This document shows positions 1 through 5,956 of a stretch of DNA of 5,956 nucleotides, one piece after another. This stretch comes from an uncultured Clostridia bacterium. Lineage in GTDB: Bacteria; Bacillota; Clostridia; Oscillospirales; Acutalibacteraceae. The stretch spans positions 1 through 5,956 of the forward strand of contig CAMBQD010000071.1 in NCBI GenBank assembly GCA_945869905.1, read 5' to 3'. The notes under the pieces were generated by a model. It did not search any database and was not told where the DNA came from. It saw only the letters and a program-made list of their open reading frames with translations. A program made the position numbers and the translations under genes. The stretch's first letter is position 1. Each line of letters starts with the position of its first letter.

Positions 1-83
1 AAGCTGATGAATATCAGCAGTGCGGTGAAGGTTGCAAAAACAAGTGCAAGGACACCGCCTTTGAGTTTGACCTTATTTTCCAT
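1..83 (-). CDS. N-terminus of an exported or membrane-anchored protein, cut by the window edge
   Basis: Only the first 27 codons are visible, from the ATG at 81-83 to the left edge. The start is supported by a perfect AAGGAGG six bases upstream. The peptide begins MENKVKLKGG and continues with a hydrophobic stretch, VLALVFATFTALLIFIS. A lysine-rich N-terminus followed by about 17 apolar residues is the layout of a Sec signal peptide or a single N-terminal membrane anchor; the cleavage region lies outside the window. The gene is on the same strand as the large dockerin gene but is separated from it by a hairpin terminator and about 280 bases, so it is probably transcribed independently. It may be another secreted protein, but the family cannot be recognised from this fragment. 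Confidence 0.8.
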   Translation of the reverse strand, partial: MENKVKLKGGVLALVFATFTALLIFIS

Positions 84-89
84 AGTCAA

Positions 90-96
90 CCTCCTT
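90..96 (-). promoter_or_regulatory. Ribosome binding site for the gene starting at 83
   Basis: The minus strand reads AAGGAGG, then six bases (TTGACT), then ATG. This is a full-length match to the anti-Shine-Dalgarno sequence at good spacing, and it fixes the start of the partial gene at 83. Confidence 0.85.
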
Positions 97-120
97 ATAT
101 TAGGGTTAATCCCAAAGATT

Positions 121-205
121 TTGTGTTTTTACACAATACAATAATGTATTGCTAATTATAATTATAATTACAATTAGATAACCTATACTATTGTATAGGG
201 GTTAT
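121..205. repeat. Four adjacent inverted repeats in the leader of the left-hand gene
   Basis: Four dyads tile this stretch almost without gaps. They are TTGTGT-TTTT-ACACAA (121-136), CAATACA-ATAA-TGTATTG (134-151), a 26-base palindrome with one mismatched pair (152-177), and CCTATAC-TATT-GTATAGG (182-199) with ATAA/TTAT as an outer extension (178-181 with 202-205). The first three share or abut ends, and the first two overlap at 134-136. They lie between a weak promoter candidate and the ribosome binding site of the gene at 1-83. They could be operator sites, RNA hairpins of a leader, or chance structure in very AT-rich DNA. No known regulator motif is recognised. Confidence 0.5.
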
Positions 206-227
206 ATGATAAAACGATTGGTGCCAA
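201..227 (-). promoter_or_regulatory. Weak sigma-A-type promoter candidate for the left-hand gene
   Basis: On the minus strand TTGGCA (222-227) matches the -35 consensus at five of six bases, and TATAAC (201-206) matches the -10 consensus at five of six. The spacer is 15 bases, two short of optimum. Initiation would fall near 190-195 and give a leader of roughly 110 bases that includes the dyads at 121-177. A competing possibility is the tandem TATAAT-TATAAT on the minus strand near 155-168, which has no good -35 element. Confidence 0.3.
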
Positions 228-313
228 AAAGATGCTTTCTCAATTATGTAGTTCTTCACAAGAGATACTCCACCTATTTTTTATCAATCATAATATCCAA
301 ATAAAGAGTTACC

Positions 314-343
314 CAAGTGCCGAGCCAAAGGGCTCGACACTTG
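314..343 (-). terminator. Hairpin terminator after the dockerin gene
   Basis: A 13-bp stem (314-326 with 331-343) encloses a four-base loop and starts about 20 bases after the stop codon at 363-365. The only non-Watson-Crick position (320/337) is a G-U pair in minus-strand RNA but a C-A mismatch in plus-strand RNA, which favours minus-strand use. The following minus-strand bases (GGTAACTCTTTATTT) are only moderately U-rich, so efficiency is uncertain. The plus strand has TTGTTTTGTT after the stem, so it might work in both directions, although no plus-strand gene is seen. Confidence 0.75.
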
Positions 344-362
344 TTTTGTTAAGACTAATCAA

Positions 363-3300
363 TTAGTCAAGTGCAAGAGCACTGTACTCTACTGTCTTAC
401 CGAAGAATTTGTTAAAGACACCTGCGTCTGTTGCGTTTACAACACCGTCACAGTTGAAGTCACAATATACATTATACACAGTAAATGCTTTGTTGAAAAC
501 GCCCTTATCAGTTGGGTTAACTGCAACGTCCCCATTGTAGTCACAGATTGCAATCGGGATAACAGCATCAGCTACGCTTGCAGCACCTGAAAGTGTTACA
601 GTTCTGTCGATTGTTGTGTCACCTGCAATCTTAAGCTCTGTTGTGCCAACAGGAACTACTGCGGTAAATGTACCGTCAGAAGCAGATGTTGCAACAACCT
701 CATCACCAAGGTAAATGTTAATACCGCCAACGCCTGCAGTGTATGCTGTACCTGTCACATCAGTAGCAACTACTATCTTACCACTAACTGTGATTTCCTC
801 AACCGGTGGAACAGGCTCAAGATTAATTTCTGCATACTGAAGAGCAGTATCTGCATTGTAGCAGTCAGAAATCTGAGCTGTGTAATCATCTGCCTTATCA
901 GCCTGATAGTAAGCCTTATCCTTATAAGCATATGAGCCGTTACCTGCCTGAGCAATAGATACTGCCTTAGCAAGTGCAGTTACATATGCGTTCCAGCTTT
1001 CATCAGTATAAACGGTTTCACCCTCGTTTACAAGAGTACCGTCTGCTGACCAAGCACCATAAGCAGGAGCTGCAGAGCTTGCTGTCTTTCCAACAACTGC
1101 CTCAGTTACTACTGCACCGCTTTCATCATAGGTTGCAGGTGTAGCAGTAAGCTTATTATAAGCATTACCTGAAGCACAAAGAATTTCAGCCTCAATCTGC
1201 TTGCCCTGGTAGCCACGCTCAACAACGTGATCCATAAACTCGTTAAACAATCTTACATATTCAGCAATCTGAGTTGATGAAAGTGTAGTGTTAAACTCAG
1301 TTTTTGTGATATTAATGTTGCTGTTTGTCTTGTAGCCATCATAAGCATCAAAGCGAATTTCGTCAACATAAAGCTTGTCATCGAATACTACATTTCCTTC
1401 AGTATCCTTAACAATTGCGCCTGATTCGTCAACTGCTGCCTTCTGGTATGTAACTATCATAGAATACTTGTTTTCAATGGTCTTAGCCATCTTCAGCATC
1501 TTGTTATAGGTTACAACCTCAAAGTTGGTAGAGTTGATATTTGCTCTAACTGTGGAAACCTTATCATACAGTGTCTTTGCCATTGATGTATCAATAGAAT
1601 CATATACCAGTTCAAGTACGTACTCAAGGTTATCCTTGTTTGCAGTATAGATACCACGGTTTTCAACACCGCCGGAGTTTGCAACAATCTGGTATGAGGT
1701 AACAGGTACCTTAATTACCCAGTTACCGCCTGAGGTTGTTTGCATACCCTTTTCGTTGAAATACTTCCACTGAATCTGGTTGTAAAGCAAGGTGCCGTCA
1801 TGGTTTGTAGCCTGAACCTTTGTATCAGCAAGATAAGGATACGGCTGATATGTTTCTGTATCCCACTTCTTCTCATACTGAACAGTGTTCTTGTTGTACC
1901 AAACCTTGTTTTCAGGGTTCTGAACAACAGCCATACCTGCTTTATCCTTACCGCCTGTTGCTGTCTTAAGAACAGTTGTGGAATATACCGGTGCAACGAA
2001 CTGGCTGTCAAAGTAATACAATCCGTTATCCTCGTTGTAGTAAAGCATTTCCTTAACCTTATCAGTCAAAGCGTTGTACTGAGTAGTGGTAAGAGGAGTA
2101 TAGGCGGTTTCACCGTACTGAGTAGTTGAAGTTGCTCTTACTAATGTTAACTCTGTATTGTCAGCAAGCTTGCTGGCAGTGTCAGGAGTAATCGGAAGAG
2201 CTGTAGCAGCCATTGCATTGATGATTGCATCCTGTGCAGCAATGTATGCGTCATAATTGGTAAAGTCGCTTGCCTTATAGTTTGAAAGAATTGTGGAAAG
2301 CTCGTTTGCCTGAGAAGTTACTGAACCCTCACTGCTTGTATCGCAAATTACAAAGTGCATCTCTGCAACTGCGGAAAGCAAGCCGTTGTAGAAGCAAACA
2401 TTTGCTGTCATATCAACGTTTGATACAGGTGTTGATCCGTCATAGGTAAGGAACGGAATATAAAGTGTTGTACCTGCTGCAACATCTACTGTAGAACCAT
2501 TGTAATAGAAGCCGTCAATAGGTCCTCTTACAGAGATGTTAGAAAAGAGAGTAGAATAAGCAAAGTCACCTGTTGACCTCTTAAGGTATACATATTCATA
2601 TACGCCACGGTCATTTACGTGGTAAGCAGCAACTGCGTTGGCGTCAAGTGCCTCCTGCAATGTATGTGCTACGTGAGTTCTTGTAGTGAACACCTTAGCC
2701 TGCTCTGTTGTAAGGTCTTTTCTCTTGGTATCAACATCTTCACTTGTATAGCCTGCTGAAGAGTTTGTATCCCAAGTTTTACCGCTGTCATAAGAAACGT
2801 CGTACAAGCCAATCTTAAGAATGTTACCGTTTGTCTTATCAATTACAGGGATAGCATTATCCTGTCCTACTGCAACATCACCGCCGGTAATATCATCATA
2901 TACAACCTTGTTATCGTAGTAATAAATACCCTCAATTCTCTTGGTAGTTGTATTGGTAGCCATCGGCTTGATGTTACCAATTCTTACACCGTAGGTGTCA
3001 ACTGCCGAAAGGTTATCTGTTGAAAGAACAACATCAGTCGGATAACCGGCATACAGTCTGTTGGCACCGTTGTTTTCAAATCCAAAGAAGAAGGATGTTT
3101 GTGTTGTGAAACCATTAAGCTCTCTTGTTATATTCTGAGAGTTGTAGCCCTGACCTGTTACCTCAAGATCTTCAGGGAACATATATACACCGTAGCCATC
3201 GTTCCATCTGTCCTCAGGATAAACAACATCCTTCCATGAGGTGCTGCTTGTAAGAACCTGATAACCGTTTGTTGTAAGGTTTTCACCGATAGGCTTACCG

Positions 3301-3392
3301 GATTTGTCAAGGATAAGGTTACCGTTCTTGTCGCAGATGTCATATGTAACAGTTGCGATATAAGTTGATGTATCCTCCTCACCGTTTGGTGT
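363..3392 (-). CDS. C-terminal part of a giant dockerin protein, cut off from its N-terminal part by an in-frame stop
   Basis: The frame is open from just after the TAA at 3393-3395 to a TAA at 363-365 (1,009 codons). The first in-frame ATG is at 3180-3182, 70 codons in; it has no ribosome binding site and would start in mid-domain, and the 70 codons before it contain no GTG or TTG. This is therefore best read as the second half of the gene that begins beyond 5956. Counting from that ATG, the order is: end of an Ig-like beta domain and further beta-rich sequence (1-290); FIVAR-like helices at about 288-330, 535-575 and 726-785; tyrosine/tryptophan-rich hairpin-like segments (about 81-479); a proline-containing linker (788-795); a carboxypeptidase-regulatory-like beta domain (797-880); and a type I dockerin (879-934). 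No catalytic domain is recognised. The likely role is extracellular binding or structure, attached through the dockerin. A hairpin terminator follows. If the stop is real and not bypassed, this part is not translated. Confidence 0.85.
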   Translation of the reverse strand, partial: TPNGEEDTSTYIATVTYDICDKNGNLILDKSGKPIGENLTTNGYQVLTSSTSWKDVVYPEDRWNDGYGVYMFPEDLEVTGQGYNSQNITRELNGFTTQTSFFFGFENNGANRLYAGYPTDVVLSTDNLSAVDTYGVRIGNIKPMATNTTTKRIEGIYYYDNKVVYDDITGGDVAVGQDNAIPVIDKTNGNILKIGLYDVSYDSGKTWDTNSSAGYTSEDVDTKRKDLTTEQAKVFTTRTHVAHTLQEALDANAVAAYHVNDRGVYEYVYLKRSTGDFAYSTLFSNISVRGPIDGFYYNGSTVDVAAGTTLYIPFLTYDGSTPVSNVDMTANVCFYNGLLSAVAEMHFVICDTSSEGSVTSQANELSTILSNYKASDFTNYDAYIAAQDAIINAMAATALPITPDTASKLADNTELTLVRATSTTQYGETAYTPLTTTQYNALTDKVKEMLYYNEDNGLYYFDSQFVAPVYSTTVLKTATGGKDKAGMAVVQNPENKVWYNKNTVQYEKKWDTETYQPYPYLADTKVQATNHDGTLLYNQIQWKYFNEKGMQTTSGGNWVIKVPVTSYQIVANSGGVENRGIYTANKDNLEYVLELVYDSIDTSMAKTLYDKVSTVRANINSTNFEVVTYNKMLKMAKTIENKYSMIVTYQKAAVDESGAIVKDTEGNVVFDDKLYVDEIRFDAYDGYKTNSNINITKTEFNTTLSSTQIAEYVRLFNEFMDHVVERGYQGKQIEAEILCASGNAYNKLTATPATYDESGAVVTEAVVGKTASSAAPAYGAWSADGTLVNEGETVYTDESWNAYVTALAKAVSIAQAGNGSYAYKDKAYYQADKADDYTAQISDCYNADTALQYAEINLEPVPPVEEITVSGKIVVATDVTGTAYTAGVGGINIYLGDEVVATSASDGTFTAVVPVGTTELKIAGDTTIDRTVTLSGAASVADAVIPIAICDYNGDVAVNPTDKGVFNKAFTVYNVYCDFNCDGVVNATDAGVFNKFFGKTVEYSALALD
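381..548 (-). other. Type I dockerin domain
   Basis: Two calcium-binding F-hand loops are clear: DYNGDVAVNPTD (507-542) and DFNCDGVVNATD (426-461). Both keep the D-x-N-x-D-x-x-x-N-x-x-D ligand pattern. Each is followed by a matching helix, GVFNKAF or GVFNKFF. In the family, dockerins bind cohesin modules of scaffoldins or cell-surface anchors. The residues at the usual cohesin-contact positions 11, 17 and 18 (T, N, K) are the same in both repeats, so the domain is internally symmetric. The first loop has V where most dockerins have G at position 6. The domain sits at the extreme C-terminus, as is usual. Confidence 0.93.
543..794 (-). other. Carboxypeptidase-regulatory-like beta-sandwich domain
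   Basis: The segment opens with ITVSGKIVV, continues with GVGGINIYLGDEVVATSASDG, TFTAVVPVGTTELKI and TVTLSG, and runs straight into the dockerin. The order V-x-G-x-(I/V), then G-(I/V)-x-(I/V)-x-L, then (T/A)-x-x-D-G-x-(F/Y) is the signature of the carboxypeptidase D regulatory-like (transthyretin-like) fold. It often precedes dockerins in Ruminococcus-type proteins, where it acts as a spacer or stabilising module. The assignment is by pattern only. Confidence 0.75.
828..1007 (-). other. FIVAR-like helical module
   Basis: The sequence YTDESWNAYVTALAKAVSIAQ matches the opening of FIVAR modules, which begin with Y-T-x-x-S-W-x-x-(F/Y) followed by an alanine-rich amphipathic helix. A second helix is suggested by YTAQISDCYNADTALQYAEI. 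FIVAR modules are three-helix units in cell-surface and secreted proteins that often mediate sugar or matrix binding. More degenerate copies appear at about 1458-1580 and 2193-2321. The boundary with the preceding long helix (LSSTQIAEYVRLFNEFMDHV) is not sharp. Confidence 0.55.
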
Positions 3393-3659
3393 TTAATATG
3401 TTGATGATGTGAGTGACATAGTCTCACCGGGAGCAATAGGGGTACTGCTTGGTGAGGCCAATGATGAGTTGATGTTACTGCCTTCAAGAGTTGCACTCTT
3501 AACCTTAATATAGTAACGAGTCAACTGAACTACCTTGCCCTGAATACCGTCAACATAAGCAACGTTCAAGCCGGTTGCATTGTTCTTGATATCAAGAGTT
3601 GAAACAGTAGCGGTATTAAGCTGACAGCCCTGAACAACCGGATCAGCAAATGTTGCTGT
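3300..3659 (-). other. Ig-like beta domain interrupted by the stop codon
   Basis: Upstream of the stop the frame reads TVSTLDIKNNATGLN, YYIKVKSATLEGSN and PIAPGETMSLTSSTY; downstream it reads TPNGEEDTSTYIATVTYDIC. Alternating hydrophobic strands with an N-N-x-x-G-x-N turn and an A-P-G-E-T turn before the next strand are typical of bacterial Ig-like domains. The strands on both sides of the TAA fit one fold, with the stop near the tip of a hairpin. This is the main structural evidence that the two halves were one protein. Boundaries are approximate. Confidence 0.55.
3393..3395 (-). other. In-frame TAA stop splitting the giant gene
   Basis: The minus strand reads ACA TAT TAA ACA CCA. Upstream and downstream frames are the same, with no other stop between the right edge and 365. 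A single-base change explains it; possible ancestral codons include TCA (Ser), CAA (Gln), GAA (Glu), AAA (Lys), TAT/TAC (Tyr) and TTA (Leu). Visible Gln codons in this gene are mostly CAG, whereas TCA is a common Ser codon, so Ser is at least as likely as Gln. TAA is also the real terminator of the frame at 363-365, just before a hairpin, so general recoding of TAA is unlikely. Confidence 0.9.
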
Positions 3660-5956
3660 TGCCATCTTAAGCTGATGCTCGGCAAGACCCGGGAACAATG
3701 TAATAAAGCTGTTTACTGCTGTGAACAGGAATGCAGCACCCGGTAAAACTGTATCAGGATATGTTTTTACACCCTTTGTTGAGCCATAGCCCACAAATTC
3801 TGTAACGTTACAAATAACCTTAAGCAGTGCGCCGGGAGCAATTTTCTTATTGCTTACACGGTAACCAACCAAATTCTTTGCCTGTACAAGGTCATCAAAC
3901 GGATGTTTGGAATCTGCGTTTTCGGGAACAGGTACATATGTCTGTCCGCTGTAACGAGGACCGAACAAGCCGTTAAGTAAATCTTTAACTACATTATATG
4001 CTGTTCTTACAACTGTATCTGTCTGAATCGGAGCAGAAGAAATTATTGTAAGAAGTCTGTAAATGAAGTTTGAAACACCGCCCATGCCGGAGCTGTGGAT
4101 GCTGGTGTCGCCGATTTCAAGAATACCGAGAACAACGTCGTTCCAGATAAGGTCTTCTGAATCAAACTTGCCGTCTTCAGTACCCTGAAGTGTTGCAAGC
4201 AATGGGAAGTATCTGTCAACTGCGGCGTCAACATTCTTCCAAAGGGTGTTATTCTTTGTAATCTTGCTTGAACCATCAGTATTGCAAAGGCCAAGAAGAG
4301 GTGCAGCAGCCATAGCATCGTCGTCTCTTCCGTCTTTGAATGTGTAGTAGTCAGCATAATAGCAAATTACAGAGTTGAGAAGATCTAAGAAATCTGCATT
4401 TGAGTGATTTGGATCCTCTGCCTTCCAGATATCACCGTTGGAATCTGTAATCGGTACATATCCCTGTGCAACGTAAACAACTGCGTCACGAGCCATAGGA
4501 AGAATTGTACCCTCAAGTGTTGCTTTGATTGTCTTGTCTGCGTCAGTTCCTCTTGTAACGAGCTTATCATAATCGTTACTTGGAATTACGTAGGAGAGAT
4601 ATTCTCTCAGGCAAACAAATGCAATTGCTTCTGCGTCCTTACAAGCATCCCAATCTGCAGGATGAATCATCTTGTCAAGTCTGCCGCCGCCAAGGTTTAT
4701 GTTACCGAGACAGGAAATAAGAAGCGGAATCATTGCACCTTCAAGATTCTTCTCAGTAAGCTTTGTACCGCCGTTCATATAGAAGCCGTTAAGAATGTTC
4801 TTATCGGTTGTGTCGGCAACATACTGAACCATGCTGAGAGCATTGTTTACAAGTGTGCTTGTGATTGTTCTTATACCGTCGTCGGTTTTTGTATTAACAT
4901 CGTTTGTCTTGCTCATTTCCGGACGTGCTGTATCGCCGACAGCATCCTTATAAATGTTTGCACGGTCAGGGAATAAATCCTTAACTGCTGCAACAAGACA
5001 GTCATTGATGCCTGCTACCAGTGATGAATAGCCTGAATACTCCTTATCAAAGAAATTGTCAAGATTTGGAGTACCAAGCTGCATGAAGTACAGGTTGATA
5101 GGACCTGTCTGCATATTGAAATAGTAGTCAGCCAGAGGGCTGTATCTCATCTTATTAAAGAGAGTTGTTGAATCAATGTCAGACCACTTGCCTTCAGCGT
5201 CCTCTGCAACTGTGCGGTCATGAACATATGTGTCCTTAACCCACTCAAGGAACTGCTCTGCTGATTCTGCTTTGTAATCTGCATAAACAGCATTTGCCCA
5301 TGCCTCAACATTTGCTGCTGAATACATCTCTGCAGGATTTGTCTTATCCCAAGTGATGTTTTCAGATGCCCAATAATAATATTGGTTATCAAAGTTAGAG
5401 CCGTGGTTGCGGTCAACATTATAGTTAACGTGGATAAGCTTTACAGTATCCTTCAAAACAGTTTTCCAAGCCATTGAAAGAGCCTGATAACCGAATGAGA
5501 ATAAGCTGTCACTTGAGTCAAGTGTAATCTTTTCGTCGCCGTATTCAAAGAGAAGGATATTGTTTTCCATGCCCTTCTGTGTTGAGTAAACAAGGTTTGG
5601 ATCATAACCTAAGGACTTTGCAGCAGCCTTATAGGTCATACCGCCCTCTACAAGAGCATCAATAGCCTCTCTTCTTGATGCAGAGCTTGTGCCGTCAGGA
5701 TATGTAACAAGGACACTTATTTTCTTGAGGAGCTCGTCAGTAAGCTTTTCAAGAAGAACCTCGTCATAAACAAATGGCTTTGCTGCAACCTGCTTTGTTA
5801 CACCGCCCGGAAGCTTAAGAGTTCCGCCGCCCTTGTAGGCAAGGATTTCCTCATCGGTAAACCACTCGGTGTAGTTGAACAGAACGCTCTGTACCAAATT
5901 GTATACAAAGTTTGACTGATATCCTGACTCAAGGCCGAGAAGGTTGCCCAAAATAC
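3393..5956 (-). CDS. N-terminal part of a giant secreted-type protein: helical region plus Ig-like domain; open at the right edge
   Basis: The frame is open to the window edge and ends at the TAA at 3393-3395 (854 complete sense codons visible at most, 853 fully inside). The TTG at 5949-5951 can be read as a start but lies at the cut edge without a visible ribosome binding site, and the frame stays open above it, so the true start and any signal peptide are outside. About 750 residues look alpha-helical, with repeated runs such as NLVQSVLFNYTEWFTDEEI, FGYQALSMAWKTVLKDTV, LEGAMIPLLISCLGNI and VVRTAYNVVKDLLNGLFG, separated by polar, aspartate- and glycine-rich loops (for example ITDSNGDIW). This resembles a helical solenoid, but no family is recognised. 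From about residue 765 an Ig-like beta domain begins and is cut by the stop. No catalytic motif or membrane segment is seen. As it stands, the product would lack the dockerin encoded downstream. Confidence 0.85.
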   Translation of the reverse strand, partial: ILGNLLGLESGYQSNFVYNLVQSVLFNYTEWFTDEEILAYKGGGTLKLPGGVTKQVAAKPFVYDEVLLEKLTDELLKKISVLVTYPDGTSSASRREAIDALVEGGMTYKAAAKSLGYDPNLVYSTQKGMENNILLFEYGDEKITLDSSDSLFSFGYQALSMAWKTVLKDTVKLIHVNYNVDRNHGSNFDNQYYYWASENITWDKTNPAEMYSAANVEAWANAVYADYKAESAEQFLEWVKDTYVHDRTVAEDAEGKWSDIDSTTLFNKMRYSPLADYYFNMQTGPINLYFMQLGTPNLDNFFDKEYSGYSSLVAGINDCLVAAVKDLFPDRANIYKDAVGDTARPEMSKTNDVNTKTDDGIRTITSTLVNNALSMVQYVADTTDKNILNGFYMNGGTKLTEKNLEGAMIPLLISCLGNINLGGGRLDKMIHPADWDACKDAEAIAFVCLREYLSYVIPSNDYDKLVTRGTDADKTIKATLEGTILPMARDAVVYVAQGYVPITDSNGDIWKAEDPNHSNADFLDLLNSVICYYADYYTFKDGRDDDAMAAAPLLGLCNTDGSSKITKNNTLWKNVDAAVDRYFPLLATLQGTEDGKFDSEDLIWNDVVLGILEIGDTSIHSSGMGGVSNFIYRLLTIISSAPIQTDTVVRTAYNVVKDLLNGLFGPRYSGQTYVPVPENADSKHPFDDLVQAKNLVGYRVSNKKIAPGALLKVICNVTEFVGYGSTKGVKTYPDTVLPGAAFLFTAVNSFITLFPGLAEHQLKMATATFADPVVQGCQLNTATVSTLDIKNNATGLNVAYVDGIQGKVVQLTRYYIKVKSATLEGSNINSSLASPSSTPIAPGETMSLTSSTY

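Noticed and set aside
363..3182. A separate 939-residue gene starting at the ATG at 3180-3182
   Set aside because: There is no ribosome binding site, no signal peptide and no domain boundary at this ATG, and the same frame is open for 70 further codons back to the stop with protein-like sequence. It is an internal Met.
3374..3379. AGGAGG on the minus strand just after the in-frame stop, suggesting reinitiation of the downstream half
   Set aside because: No ATG, GTG or TTG lies in frame at a usable distance. The next in-frame start is the ATG at 3180-3182, almost 200 bases on. The nearest ATG (in ACATATGACA) is in another frame. GAG-GAG codons for E-E explain the match.
363..3395. Reassignment of TAA to a sense codon
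   Set aside because: The frame ends with TAA at 363-365 immediately before a hairpin terminator, and no other in-frame TAA, TAG or TGA occurs in 1,862 codons, so a local change is simpler than an altered code.
3158..3496. Minus-strand open frame overlapping the stop codon in another phase, which might allow frameshift bypass
   Set aside because: Its translation is histidine-, glutamine- and leucine-rich without domain character, and no slippery heptamer is seen near 3393. The correct protein continues in the original frame, so a frameshift would not restore it.
4404..4976. Plus-strand open frame of 190 codons, and another at 1740-2129
   Set aside because: Both lie opposite the large minus-strand coding frame, have cysteine- or low-quality compositions and no ribosome binding site, and resemble no protein. 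They are antisense shadows.
1..5956. CRISPR arrays, tRNA or rRNA genes, insertion sequences and transposases
   Set aside because: I looked for direct-repeat arrays, cloverleaf segments, terminal inverted repeats and transposase-like proteins and saw none.

Overview
The window looks like chromosome of an anaerobic, low-to-medium GC Bacillota bacterium of the Ruminococcus/Oscillospiraceae type from a gut or rumen. The grounds are a type I dockerin at the C-terminus of a very large protein, a strong AAGGAGG ribosome binding site, and AT-rich intergenic DNA. The genus is an inference from this style of protein, not something the sequence proves. All credible genes are on the minus strand.

Layout, in the direction of transcription (right to left). 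From 5956 down to 363 there is one continuous reading frame of 1,862 sense codons, broken by a single in-frame TAA at 3393-3395. Its true start lies beyond the right edge. The upstream part (3393-5956) is a long, mostly alpha-helical region of unknown function that runs into an Ig-like beta domain. The TAA falls inside that beta domain. The downstream part (363-3392) finishes it and continues with mixed beta and aromatic-rich segments, three FIVAR-like helical segments, a carboxypeptidase-regulatory-like beta domain and a type I dockerin. No start codon with a ribosome binding site exists for the downstream part. I therefore read the two halves as one gene split by a nonsense change (or a sequence error), not as two genes.

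The gene is followed by a 13-bp hairpin terminator (314-343). The gap 84-362 is AT-rich. It holds that terminator, a weak promoter candidate and a run of four adjacent dyads (121-205); I see nothing else convincing in 228-313. The start of another minus-strand gene, with a good ribosome binding site and an N-terminal export or anchor segment, occupies 1-83 and runs off the left edge.

Working together: an intact long protein would be exported and could plug into a cohesin-bearing scaffold through its dockerin. With the stop in place, the product would lack the dockerin and so could not dock that way. No catalytic domain is recognisable in either half, so the role (carbohydrate binding, adhesion or structural) stays open.
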